A stretch of 64,000 nucleotides of DNA from Actinostola sp. cb2023 (lineage: Eukaryota; Cnidaria; Anthozoa; Actiniaria; Actinostolidae): NCBI GenBank assembly GCA_033675265.1, contig JAUJYZ010000420.1:292500-356499 (forward strand), written 5' to 3'. A program made the position numbers and the translations under genes. A model generated the notes under the pieces. The model had not been told where the DNA came from and made no database searches. It worked only from the letters and a program-made list of their open reading frames with translations. Each line of letters opens with the position of its first letter. Within the stretch, counting starts at the first letter, position 1. Of the stretch, positions 1 through 12,700 are shown in pieces.

Positions 1-83
1 AACTTTTGTATCGTTACCTAGGAATCTTTCTCCATTCTATTTAGTTTTTTATCAATTTTTAGTTCTTTTAAAGCAATCTAACC

Positions 84-3000
84 ATGCCACCAAAGAAATC
101 TACAACGACGGCAAGCGAAGGAGGCAGTATTCCATTCTTTCAGATATTTATATTCCTAATCGCAACTGTTTCAATGGCAGTGAACTTTGCGATCATCACA
201 GGGAAAATCCCTATCCAAGGTGAGTAGTAATTACTGAATATAGTCCTCATTGTTGGAGATGATCTCTTGAGAATGTATTTTATACGAGAAATTTGTGCGA
301 GCACTCGACTGTATTAAAAAATATACATGAATAACTTCGTTTGAAATCTACGTGTCATCGACTTCACGATCGTCACGATTTCTTTATTTTTTGTCCATTT
401 CAGGATGCGTAGGACCTGCAGGAAAGACTGGACAAACAGGTAAGCTGGAAGATTTCTATAAAGTTAAAAAATCTTCGATTTCTCAATTGCAAACCATGAA
501 TTCAAAATCACTTGTTTTTTGTTCAATTTTGTTGGAATGCATTCAATATCGTGAAATGTAGGTTACCGTATTTGATGGCTCTTAATTGTTTGTGAAGATG
601 ATAATTCAACGTATCAATCGAGTTTTCTATCTAATTCTTTATCAGGATTGTCTGGCCTTGCTGGTGTCCCCGGTCCCGAAGGTCAGTATAATTATGTAAC
701 TTGCATTTCAACGATCAAATATTTACCGCTATGTTCCTAACCGTGACATAACGAAGAAGAAAAAACACATATGTTTCAACCAAAACAGAATAAATCTTTG
801 ATAATGTATCGTGTGATTAAAGACAGATAAAACAATCATTTAAATAAACATATAATTTTTTTAATGTTGCAATTTATTTCGTGGAAGACTTGATCGAAAC
901 ACAACAGACAATATTTTTGTTCCATCACTAAATCCCACTGTGACCAGTAGCGCTTTTGTTTTCTTCTATAGTTGAATAATATAGAACACTAAAACGATTT
1001 AAAATTTACAAATCTTCATTCGAACTTTAAAACCTAAAAGAAGCTGAACTCATTCATTGGTGAACACATCGTAAATCGTCTTCATGTCCTGTGACGTGGC
1101 AAACTTTTCGAAGACTTGATCATCCGTTGCTGAGCGATATGTTTCCGGTTTGTTTGTTACTATGACGCTTGATATGCAAGCATTATTTGTTCTTTGTATT
1201 ACACAGACAGTGAATTGTTTTTGAAAAGAACAAATGATCGTGTGACAGTGAACGGTTATGCACATATCATCTATCGAAAACGTGAATTCTTTGCATTCAA
1301 CTCGTAAATAAAACTATTTGTTGAGGAACTTTTACTCTAAAAGCGTTGTTGCTGTGGCCTCATTGAACATATGAGAAACCTTATTATTAATTGCTGTGAT
1401 TGAATGCTGTCAAACTTCTGCATTGTTGCCACAGCAACAGCTTTAATGAAGCATCCTTAGTCAGGAGTTATTGATGGATGCCATTTTTGGACCAATGAAA
1501 TCAGTGTTTCAAGTGCAATTTCTCCTTGTACAGCGCCTACTTTCTCATGGATAAATGAGATATTGTTCAATGCAGACACAATATTGAGATTTCTTAGAAT
1601 ATAACAGTGATTTTTCTTTCCCATTACATTCTCATGCATCCCTTTGGGATACATGTTACCCAACTGAGGGAGGGGGTACTCTATGAAAATTTAGTTATTG
1701 GCACCTCTGGATTGTATGTGCACATACCTCTGGACTAAAGTTTGCCAATGTGTTTCTACTGTTCACTGTGTGAGCTGAGTTTAAAAGATGGCCCATTTCT
1801 GCTGCAGGTTCTTCAGGTGTACCAGGACAAAAAGGTCCCCAAGGGGACCAGGGAGAACAGGGGCCCCAAGGTGTGAAAGGAGACACTGGAACAGAGGGCC
1901 CAGTTGGTCTCCTTGGTCCTCAAGGTCCACCGGGAAAACATGGGGCTGGTGGTACACCTGGGAAAGACGGCAGCGATGGGGCATCTGGGACCCCTGGGCA
2001 AAATGGTTCCCCTGGTGAGAAGGGAGACAAAGGTGATGCAGGGAAGCAAGGTAGGAATGGATCCTGCATTGATTCATAAATATGAATAGGTTTCAGGGTG
2101 TGGTCTGCAGGGTGTGGGTTCAAGGGGGTTACACCCCATCCTCCCCAATAATATTGGTATTTGGTCTATCTGTTCATCTGATTCTCTCCAAAAAGCTTCG
2201 CAAACTCCTTTCAGAGAATCCTGGATCTACTCACAGGTTTACTTACATGTATCTAGCACATTTCAGGTCGAGCTTCATTTTGCATAATTTGCAACACTGT
2301 GTACAGTTTAGAATTCTAAAAATAAGACTGATAAACTGAACATCAAATCAAATTATTTAAAAAATGAATTAAATTATTTTAAGAATTATTAAAAAATAAA
2401 AAATAATAATAATAGAGTATTTATATAGCGCATCCTGGAACCTCGATGCGCTTTACAATAATAATAATTTAAATGTAAAAAAAGATAAATCAATGATAAC
2501 TGTGTAATCTAATATAAACATTGATATTTTCTACAAGAGATGATATGTGTTTATCTTGACATTTGTATGTTTTAGGTCCAGGTGGACTGGCTGGATCTCC
2601 TGGCCAAGATGGTGCAAATGGAGACAAAGGTATTTGGAGAGATTTTGTGTTGTAAAATACACATTAATTACCTCCACTGAGCCATTATTGCATATAGAGT
2701 TCATGGTTACAATAAAGAGGTCTTTTTACTCATTCATTTTATTCAATCACACCAATATTTATTCATTCAGTCCTGAAGTCAGTCTGTCAGTCTGTCATTT
2801 ATTCAATAAGTTGGTTGGTCACTCAGTCAGTAGGTCATTGATTCATTCAATCAGTCAGACAGTCATTCAGTCGGTCGTTCAGTCAGTCATGAAGTCAGTC
2901 AGTCACTGATTCATTCATTCAATCAGCCAGACAGTCATTCAGTCGGTCGTTCAGTCAATCATGAAGTCAGTCAGTCAATTGGTCATTGATTCATTCAATT

Positions 3001-4645
3001 AGTCAGACAGTCATTCAGTCAGTCGTTCAGTCAGTCATGAAGTCAGTCAGTCAGTCATGAAGTCAGTCAGTCACTGATTCATTCATTCAATCAGCCAGAC
3101 AGTCATTCAGTCGGTCGTTCAGTCAATCATGAAGTCAGTCAGTCAATTGGTCATTGATTCATTCAATTAGTCAGACAGTCATTCAGTCAGTCGTTCAGTC
3201 AGTCATGAAGTCAGTCAGCCAGTCATGAAGTCAGTCAGACAGTCATTCAGTCAGTTGTTCAGTCAATCATGAAGTCAGTCAGTCCCTCTGTCACTCAGTC
3301 AATTGGTCATTGATTCATTCAATTAGTCATTCAGTCGGTCGTTCAGTCAATCATGAAGTCAGTCAATCCCTCTTGTCACTCAGTCAGTTGGTTGATCAGT
3401 CAGTCATACACTCAGTCAGTCACTGATTCATTCAATCAGTCAGTCAGACAGTCATTCAGTCGGTCATTCAGTCAATCACGAAGTCAGTCAGTCCCTCTGT
3501 CACTCAGTCAATTGGTCATTGATTCATTCAATTAGTCAGACAGTCATTCAGTCGGTCATTCAGTCAGTCATGAAGTCAGTCAGTCAGTCAGTCAGACAGT
3601 TATTCAGTCGGTCGTTCAGTCAATCATGAAGTCAGTCAATCCCTCTTGTCACTCAGTCAGTTGGTTGATCAGTCAGTCATACACTCAGTCAGTCACTGAT
3701 TCATTCAATTAGTCAGTCAGACAGTCGCTCAGTCAGTCAGTCAGTCAGCCAGTCAGTCATTTTCTTTTAATTAACTTTATCTCATGCTTTCTGTCAGGTG
3801 ATACTGGCGATGCTGGACGTGATGGAGCTCAAGGTATAGCCCAACACAAGATAGATACAATACAATACCAGTAGAAATGTAAACATAACATGATGTTGAT
3901 AATGGTGGCAGCAGCAATATATGGTGGTGACGATGATGAGGATGATGGTGCTGACAGTGATGATGATGATTGATTGCGATGATGATGGTTGTTGATGATG
4001 ATAGTGATTGATGATGATGATGATTGATGATAGTGATGATTGATGATAGTGATTGATGATGATGATGATTGGTGATGATTGATGATAATGATGATTGATG
4101 ATGATGATGGTGATCAATGATGATTGATTGCGATGATGATGGTTGATGATGATGATGGTGGTTGTTGATGATGATGATTGATGATGGTGATTGATGATGA
4201 TTGATTGTGATGATGATGGTTGATGATAGTGATTGATGATGATTGATTGCAATGATGATGATCGATGATAAAGATGGTGGTGGCAATGATGAAAATATAG
4301 ATGATGATGTCACTGCTATGTTTTTTTATTGTTATTTTAGGTGTACAAGGACCAGCAGGAGAGAGAGGAGAAACTGGTGAGTTGTTTTTATATTTATATT
4401 TAATATTTATTATATTTATTATTTGGAATAACTGTAAAAGTCAGTGATGAAAATTTAAATTATTTCATGTCACAGGATCACAAGGCTCAGAAGGACCACA
4501 GGGACAGGATGGGCCAAAAGGAGATGTAGGACCTCAAGGACCTGCAGGCCCTCTAGGTCCACAGGGACCAGCTGGTGAGCCAGGTCCACAGGGACCAGAG
4601 GGACCATCTAGTGATGATGAACCTCCACCTACAAGTGAACAATAA
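84..4645 (+). CDS. Short type II transmembrane collagen, 8 exons
   Basis: Exons by splice sites: 84-219, 404-439, 646-681, 1808-2050, 2576-2629, 3798-3833, 4341-4376, 4476-4645. They total 747 nt, or 248 residues. All introns are phase 1, splitting a Gly codon, and most internal exons are 36 or 54 nt, as in collagen genes. Exon 1 encodes a short Lys/Thr/Ser-rich N-terminus and then one hydrophobic segment (about residues 16-41) with no cleavage site. The protein should therefore be anchored with the N-terminus inside and the collagen outside. Sixty-four uninterrupted Gly-X-Y triplets follow (about residues 46-237). The first holds the only Cys (Gly-Cys-Val), placed to link the trimer next to the membrane. 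The C-terminus is a short acidic, Pro-rich tail (ending PPPTSEQ) with no NC1 or other globular domain. Known membrane collagens are much longer and interrupted; this is a minimal form. A likely 3' UTR intron runs from 4678 to 5681. Introns 5 and 6 are mostly microsatellite. Confidence 0.88.
1050..1313 (-). pseudogene. Unidentified antisense open segment in collagen intron 3
   Basis: An 88-codon stop-free stretch on the minus strand lies inside intron 3 of the collagen gene and ends in a natural stop. The N-terminal half is Cys-rich with alternating hydrophobic residues (it includes the motif VHCHTIIC). The C-terminal half is polar and ends in TIYDVFTNE. The composition looks like a real protein end rather than repeat translation. 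A Cys pair in an extracellular beta domain such as a ZP-C module is one possible reading, but I cannot identify it. Upstream it is bounded by a TAG, so it would be a last exon or a decayed remnant. Chance is a fair alternative. Confidence 0.2.
2395..2480 (+). repeat. Dispersed retroelement 3'-tail fragment
   Basis: An AT-rich stretch contains a short hairpin built from TTTATATAGCGC and GCGCTTTACAATAATAAT-type sequence. Such tails recur at 3' ends of animal SINE/LINE families. Related pieces occur near 16445 and inside the element at 51247-51551. It lies in collagen intron 4. Confidence 0.4.
2755..3770 (+). repeat. Degenerate GTCA-type tetranucleotide array with higher-order repeats
   Basis: About 1 kb of collagen intron 5 is built from AGTC, ATTC and TGAAGTC blocks. 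Longer units of about 150-250 bp recur several times, so the array grew by segmental as well as slippage duplication. Long apparent reading frames here are repeat translation. Confidence 0.85.
3895..4285 (+). repeat. GAT/GATT trinucleotide-based array
   Basis: Irregular GATGAT and GATTGAT repeats fill most of collagen intron 6 (3834-4340). The His/Ser/Ile-rich minus-strand frames across it are repeat translation. Confidence 0.85.
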
Positions 4646-4732
4646 CAAATAATAGAATTGTGAAGATCAGCAAGCAGGTGAGACAGTTGATTTGGTTTGA
4701 CATTCAAATTTTGTTTCTATCTATTATTATCT

Positions 4733-5035
4733 GTTCATTTATTCATCCATCCATTCATTCATTCATTCATTCATTCATTCATTCATTCATTCATTCATTC
4801 ATTCATTCATTCATTCATTCATTCATTCATTCATTCATTCATTCATTCATTCATTCATTCATTCATCCATCCATCCATTCATTCATTCATTCATTCATTC
4901 ATTCATCCATTCACCCATCCATGCATTCATTAATCCATCCATTCATGCATTCATTCATCAATTCATTTGTCTAACCATCTATTCATTCATTCACTCATTC
5001 ATTTAATCAATCAATCAATCAATCATCAGTCAGTC
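4733..5035 (+). repeat. ATTC microsatellite
   Basis: A nearly perfect (ATTC)n run has ATCC variants towards its end. It lies in the probable 3' UTR intron of the collagen gene. Confidence 0.95.
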
Positions 5036-5087
5036 AGTCAGCGATTCATTGATTCCATGATTCAGTCGTCTATCTATTTATCCATCT

Positions 5088-5235
5088 GGCCCCAGTTGCA
5101 AGAAAGGTGGTTAGCGCTATCCACCAGATAAGTCCTATCCAACGGATAAAATGTATTGGATAACTGCATCATTTTATCCGTTGGATAGGATTTATCCGGT
5201 GGATAGCGCTAACCACCTTTCTTGCAACTGGGGCC
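5088..5235. mobile_element. Palindromic MITE, 148 bp
   Basis: The two ends are inverted copies of each other over about 65 bp, starting GGCCCCAGTTGCAAGAAAGG and ending in its complement. There is no coding capacity. A diverged half-site of the same family (GGATAGCGCTATCCA followed by a CAACTGG-type end) lies near 17060, so this is a dispersed foldback element. Confidence 0.75.
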
Positions 5236-5436
5236 TGCTTTATGATCACCTTCGATCCATCTGAATCCATCCAATGCATACATCTGCCATCATTATTCTA
5301 ACAACTTTTTGTGTTGCTGTTGATCGTTTTCATGTTATAAATAATGAGACATTTTTGCATGAGAAGATTTATTTTCCTGAAGAGACTGGAATTTCTATTG
5401 TTCTGACCTCCAAGATGGCTGCTATAATATTTCCAA

Positions 5437-5655
<219 letters not shown>

Positions 5656-6095
5656 TTTGAAAATATTGTTGTTTTGTTTCAGGACATTGTTGGTTTACAA
5701 CTAATAGACTTTTATAACAAGACTAAAGCCATAGATGATAACTCGTAGACACAGGCAACCCACACGTCGAGTTTGCTCTTCAATTACAACAACATACCCC
5801 TCCCCTCCCCGATCAAAAATATCTCCCAGAATCCTTTCTACGTCATGCTTTTACATTGTTGTACACGTAAAACGCATATTTGCTGCAATTTGTAAAGATG
5901 AAATAGTTAGCTGAAATAATCATAGCATGTTGAGAGATTTGTATTTAACTCATGAAAGAAAACAAACTGGTCGATGATTTTGGAGCATTTTATTTTTGCA
6001 TTTAACAATATTGTTGAGTTCCTTGTTGGCGCAGTGCAGTTCTTTCTTTACATAAGCAAAGTTCTTTGAGAACGAATTTGTAAACATCAATTTAA

Positions 6096-6101
6096 AATAA
6101 A
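6096..6101 (+). promoter_or_regulatory. Candidate polyadenylation signal of the collagen gene
   Basis: An AATAAA hexamer lies about 415 bp into the candidate last exon that begins at 5682 after a TTTCAG acceptor. Its donor would be CAG|GTGAGA at 4678. No transcript evidence is available. From 6102 to 6765 I see only the likely promoter region of the next gene, including a 20-bp unit repeated in tandem at 6151-6190. Confidence 0.4.
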
Positions 6102-6765
6102 TTGTATTAACTTTTACATGATTCTGTACGTTCACTTATTTTTGGGAAAGATTTCAAGCTCGCGTAATCCCTTTCAAGCTCGCGTAATCCCTTTCAAGCA
6201 AACGGCGACTCGATGAGAATAAATAGTTCGATGAAATCCCACAACCACACATTCAATACTGCATTTGTGCGGGCGCGTCTTGCGGGACGAGCACAGGGAT
6301 CCCAACGTACATAATACGTATATTGCGCGCGCGCTAGCTCTACCACAAGAAACCCATAAAAAAAAGACGCGCATACAAATATCTTCCAGATGGAATGGTT
6401 GGGCTGCCTGTGTAAGCACGACTGCATTCTGCCCGCGCTTCGTCGTCGTCTCTTCCCTTTATCTCGATCTTCTTTCTCCTTACCCAGTACGGTGCCTCAA
6501 TCTAGCTATGCCTCTTTTCATCTACAGTTATTGGGCACTCGCGCTGACGATGACGCCATGTATTTATTAATCCGAAAAATGACGTCATACATGTATAATT
6601 CTATCAGTTCCCTACAGTCATTTCGAACACTTACCGGAAATGACATCATCAGAAATTAATGACGTCAAAATCGCGCGATGAAGTAAATACTTCATTAACT
6701 TCGTTAATTATCGTTTTCTTTTGAAACTGTTGAAGATAGTGGATTAACGAAAACTCCCGACAAAA

Positions 6766-9700
6766 ATGTTGGATTCTGACATAATTAGTGCTCTATTTTG
6801 CGCGTTTCTCATTTTGATCTCTTGCGAAGGCCGAGCACTGGTTTATCATTTCATAAGTAAGTGATATTTTGTACTTTTGAATGTTTTTTTTTTCTTTCTC
6901 ATTTCATGTTCAAATGGAAGGAATCATTAATTAATGATGAGATGTTCTTTTGTTTTCAGCTCTGATATTGTTTTATACGTTGAACATTATTCGAGTGAAA
7001 GTTTTACAATACAGGATTGTTTTTCAATGGCACCATCTTTACCTTGTTCTTGCTGCGGCGATGGCTTGCTGGTTTACTTGGTAAGTAGAGCTTGGTTTTT
7101 ACGAACGACGCAAGCACAAGCAATGGATGTCTTTTGCCACTTTGAAAACGGGCCTGACGCAAAGCATAAGCGCAAGCAATGGATATCTTTTGCCACTGTG
7201 AAAACGGGCTTGACGCAAAGCATAAGCACAAGCAATGGATATCTTTTGCCACTGTGAAAACGGGCCTGACGCAAAGCATAAGCGCAAGCAATGGATGTCT
7301 TTTGCTGCTGTGAAAACGGGCCTGATGCAAGCATAAGTGCAAGCAATGGATGTCTTTTGCCACTGTGAAAACAGGCCTGACGCAAAGCATAAGCGCAAGC
7401 AATGGATGTCTTTTGTCACTGTGAAAACGGGCCTGACGCAAAGCATAACCACCAGGATCAAACGTTTCAGTTCTTGTGCGCTCAGTGTTTGCGCTTATGA
7501 TTACGTCGCTAGTAAAATACAGGCTTAAGCAAAGCTACATTATTGAATGAATATGGAAAACGAATAGAGCAATAGTTGGACTTATAGTTCCATGGATGAT
7601 TGTACGAACCGATGCGGGTGGATGGGTGGATGGAAAAGGGATAGATATAGAGATGGATTGGGATGAACATGTATGGATAAACGAATAATATTCACCTTGT
7701 CTTAGGTTGATACTGTGCATTAATTCAGCCGAGCCTATTCAAGGTAACGCTCACTTGTACTCCTTGTCACACAATTCTCTTGGAGGACGTGTCTCGCTTC
7801 TTCGCCAAGTCGCAGATGATTCTGACAACAGAGAAGACATCAGCGAAGGTTTGTGTCGAAATATTGTTTTATTTCCTTGACTGATCTCTCTCTCTCTATT
7901 CCTTCCATCTTTCCTTCCCTTCTTGCTTTTTTTCTATTTTTAATTTGTTGCTTCATAAAATATTATTCCAGAACTCCATTCATTCATTCATTCATTCATT
8001 CATTCATTTTCATTCATTCATTCATTCATTCATTCATTCATTCATTCATTCATTCATTCATTCATTCATCATTCATTCATTCATTCATTCATTCATTCAT
8101 TCATTCATTCATTCATTCATTCATTCATTCATTCATTCATTCATTCATTCATCCATCTATTCATTCGTGTATGTGTTGTTATCAACAACAGTTTTCTCTA
8201 TGTTACAACTGCAGGCGAGTGGAGCGTTTCGTCTGACAGCGATGACAACGAATTCGTTCGCATCCCCATGGCTGACGATGATCAAAAAGGTTGGGTTATT
8301 TTTGGTTTCTTGCTTCCTTAGGCTTACTTCCTCCTTCGTTTTCCTTCCTCCCTCCTTTCCTCCTTCTCTCCTTCCTCCTTCCTTTCCTTCCACCTTCCTT
8401 TCCTTCCTCTATCAATCTTCCTTCCTCCTTCCTTTCCTTCCTCCTTTCTTTCCTTCCTCTATCAGTCTTCCTTCCTCCTTCCTTTCCTTCCTCCTTTCTT
8501 TCCTTCCTCTATCAGTCTTCCTTCCTCCTTCCTTTCCTTCCTCTTTCCTTTCCTTCCTCTATCAGTCTTCCTTCCTCCTTCCTTTCCTTCCTCTTTCCTT
8601 TCCTTCCTCTATCAGTCTTCCTTCCTCTTTCCTTTCCTTCCTCTGTCAGTCTTCCTTCCTCCTTCCTTTCCTTCCTCCTTTCTTTCCTTCCTCTATCAGT
8701 CTTCCTTCCTCCTTCCTTTCCTTCCTCTTTCCTTTCCTTCCTCTATCAGTCTTCCTTCCTCTTTCCTTTCCTTCCTCTTTCCTTTCCTTCCTCTTTCCTT
8801 TCCTTCCTCTTTCCTTTCCTTCCTCTTTCCTTTCCTTCCTCTTTCCTTTCCTTCCTCTTTCCTTTTCTCTTTCTCTTTCCTTTCCTTCCTCTTTCCTTTC
8901 CTTCCTCTTTCCTTTCCTTCCTCTTTCCTTTCCTTCCTCTATCAGTCTTCCTTCCTCTTTCCTTTCCTTCCTCCTTTCTTTCCTTCCTCATTCCTTTCTT
9001 CCTGCCTTGCTTATTTTTCCTACCTCCTCCTCCTCCTTTCCAAACCTGCGTGATTGTGTTCACTGTCATCGTCAGACAGGAGGAGTTCAGGGTTGTTCGT
9101 AACTTGATACAGCAGCGAGAAACTTCCCGAAGGCGATATGTCTTCAATATATATTGTAGACATCTCTCCTTCAGAGAGAATCTCGCTGATATGCCAATCA
9201 AGTCAGATGACACATTGACATGTGTGATGATGACAGTGAACACAATACAGGTTTGTCTTGATGATATTTCATTTTGTTTCTTTGACTAATGTAGTTCTTG
9301 TTCCTCTTTACTTCTCTTCCTTATTTTAAAACTTTTAAAAGAGAGGGCCCTAGGTCCTAACACGGTAACCCAAGTAACATCATGGTCCTCAACCATTCAT
9401 TCATTCATTCATTCATCCATTCATTCATTCATTCATTCGTTCATTCATTCATTCATTCATTCATTCATCCATTCATTCATTCATTCATCCATTCATCTAT
9501 TCATTCATTGCTTTGTTTGTTCTTTTGTTCGTTCACGAATTCGTTCATAGATATATAGTTTTATACATTCACTTAATCAATCATTTGTTCATTAATTTGT
9601 TTCAGTTTGTTCATTCATTGCAGACATCTCTCCTTCAGGCAGTTTCTCTCTGCTGTCACAAGTTGCGGACAACCCTGAATTCCTGTCTGATGATGACAGT

Positions 9701-12700
9701 GAACACAATGCAGGTTTGCCTTGATGATATTTCTGTTTGTTTCTGTGACTGATGTAGTTCTTCTTCCTCACTTCTCAGTTACATCTCTTCCTTGTTTTAT
9801 CAAGTCATCGATCCACTCCTAGCTGCGTAAATCCATTAATTTCTTTATCTTGTCCATTTATCAACATTAGTTCGTTAATTAGTCCATTCATTCGTTCATT
9901 CATTCCGCGTTCGTTTGTTCATTCATTCGTTCATTCATTCATTCGTTCGTTGATTCGTTCGTTGATTCATTTGTTCATTCGTTCGTTCATCCATTGATTC
10001 GTTCATTCATTCGTTCATTCATTCATTCGTTCATTCATTCGTTCATTCATTCATCCATCTATTCTTTCATTCATTCGTTCGTTCGTTCATTCTTTCATTT
10101 ATTCATTCATTCGTTTATGTGTTTTCATCAACAGTAGTTGTCTCCCCGGTCGAGGACGTCTTTACCAATGAGCGATATCTTTACGATATCATTGAAGAAG
10201 AAGGTTAGTGTTGTTGACAGTTGGTTGCTTCCTTGATTCCTTGCTTCCTTGCTTCCTTGCTTCCTTGCTTCCTTGCTTCCTTGCTTCCTTGCTTCCTTGC
10301 TTCCTTGCTTCCTTGCTTCCTTGCTTCCTTGCTTCCTTGCTTCCTTGCTTCCTTGCTTCCTTGCTTCCTTGCTTCCTTGCTTCCTTGCTTCCTTGCTTCC
10401 TTCCTTCCTTCCTTCCTTCCTTCCTTGCTTCCTTCCTTCCTTGCTTCCTTGCTTCCTTGCTTCCTTGCTTCCTTGCTTCCTTGCTTCCTTGCTTCCTTGC
10501 TGCTTCTTGCTTCCTTGCTTCCTTGCTTCCTTGCTTCCTTGCTTCCTTGCTTCCTTGCTTCCTTGCTTCCTTGCTTCCTTGCTTCCTTGCTTCCTTGCTT
10601 CCTTGCTTTGATAGTTATTAGCAAACAACTTTCTTTGTTATAATTGCAGTCACTGTTGAGGATGAATCTGTTCCTCCAGTGAACATCAAGTCTGCCGCTG
10701 ATCCAACTAAACTTGAAAACAAAGGTTGGTGTTGTTCATACGTCCTGGTTTCATTTACTGATGTCTTTCTGCGTTCTGAGATGCATGATCGATTGGTTTC
10801 TTCCTCCTTCATATAACACACCTTAATAGCATTCATCCATTCATCCATTCATTCATTCATTCGTTCGTTCGTTCGTTCATTCATCCATTCGTCCATTCGT
10901 CCATTCATTCATTCATCCATTCATCCATTCATCCATTCATCCATTCATCCATCCATTCATCCATTCATCCATTCATCCATTCATCCATTCATCCATTCAT
11001 CCATTCATCCACCCATCCATCCATTCATTTATTCGTTTATGTCTTTATATCAACACATCGTTTCCTGTTTTGTTATAATTTCAGACGAGGACATTATTTC
11101 TGTTGACGTAGTCTGCTCTATCGAAGACGAACTCGGTCGTCCAGTATCAAAGTGTGAAGTGCGCCGTAGAGCAAACCCTCTAAAGGACTGGGACATCGGT
11201 GAATGCATCCGTTTTCGTGATCCAGACTTCGTGACGGTAGGTTATAGTGTTTATATGTTATTAATCGTAGATTACAAGATATAGCCATACTTATATTCAA
11301 AGTTAAAAATGGTTTATGTCCTTCCTATGTTGCTGATTTATTTGACCAATCTAGTAGCAGATACAATCTTAGAAATTCTGATTTTGTGATACCTAGATTT
11401 AGTACCATCAGCTATGGTAAGCATAGCATTAGATATCTTGGGCCTGTTTTGTGGTCTAAACTCAATAGGGACGTCAAGTCAATAGATTCTATAAGTAAAT
11501 TTAAAAGGCATATTGGGACTCTCAACCTAAGTGACTTATTGATTGACAATTGTCAGAATTGCTATTTATGTGCTAATTAATTAATTAACTAGGGGTGGGG
11601 CAGTAATTAGATCGGGTTATAGTTTTTTATATTGACATATATTTTCTACTATATAGTTATCACACATAGTCACTATTTATGTTACATTTCTGCATATAAG
11701 GATATTTTCCTGTTTGTTATTTTATTACGATAACCTATTCTTGTAATACTTTATATTATATATTATTATTATTTATAGGGATATTTTAATGGGTGGGGTA
11801 GATAGGTGTCTCCAATTAGTTTCTTGTAAAACTAGAAAACATGACACGTTAATAAAGTTATTATTTTATTTTTATTTTTTAATATCAGCATCCATCGGTT
11901 ATTGAAATATATAAACTAATGTACTATAGAAGAACGTCCGTTATCTATATTTGGTCATTTGGTCCAGTAGTATTTAGTACACTAAGATGCGCAACTTAAG
12001 AGTAAACACGCTTTTTGAATTACGGGCTAAAGTTTCTACACTCTATCTATCTAAGGTGAACTGGAACGAACACATGGCTTTGCAGCAGAGTCTCGTAGCA
12101 GCTGAATCTGAAATTCATGAAGTACACGAAACAACGAGTGATAACGCTGCCAGGTCAACAGTCCAACGAACCATCGAGTCTGAAGAACACTGTCTTCTCG
12201 GGTATTTGACCGGTGAGCCACGCGAGAACATCGTCATCAATATCGACGTAAAATCATGTGATATTTTCAGCGATGCCGTTACGAGTTCTTCAGTGACCGA
12301 CTTGCAACAAAGTTGCAGTGAGCTGACGTTATGTCCATCGTCCGTGACGCTCGTCAACGAGCCAGTTAACGACCTCCTCCCATGTAGCACGAGTAACAGC
12401 ATCATCGCTAGTTGTTCCTCCATGGACGCCACTTCATTTTGTGACGATTACAAGTTCATTAAAACTAGGAACATCAAGTTCTGGGGTGCTGTGTTGGCGT
12501 TTGTTGGTGATCAACGTAGAGGCACAAGTATGGCTACACTCCTGTTTGACTCGATGTATGAGCGTGTGGAGAAACATCTTCTCCACGGCGAGTCTGCCAT
12601 GGTTCTTCATCGTGCCCCTCCTAACAACGTAGAATCAGCCTTGGCGCCCGTCGCTAGTTCTTGTTATGATGACTGCTTGAGTGACGAAAATGTGGACGCC

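Noticed and set aside
7945..9289. Long plus-strand frames rich in Ser, Phe, Leu and Pro (332 and 385 codons)
   Set aside because: They are translations of (TTCA)n and (CCTT)n arrays lying in introns of the acidic-exon gene.
10128..10643. Lys/Gln/Gly/Ser repeat protein or Leu/Pro/Cys-rich protein
   Set aside because: Both strands and several frames are open because of the 8-bp array; a real exon (10135-10203) borders it in another frame.
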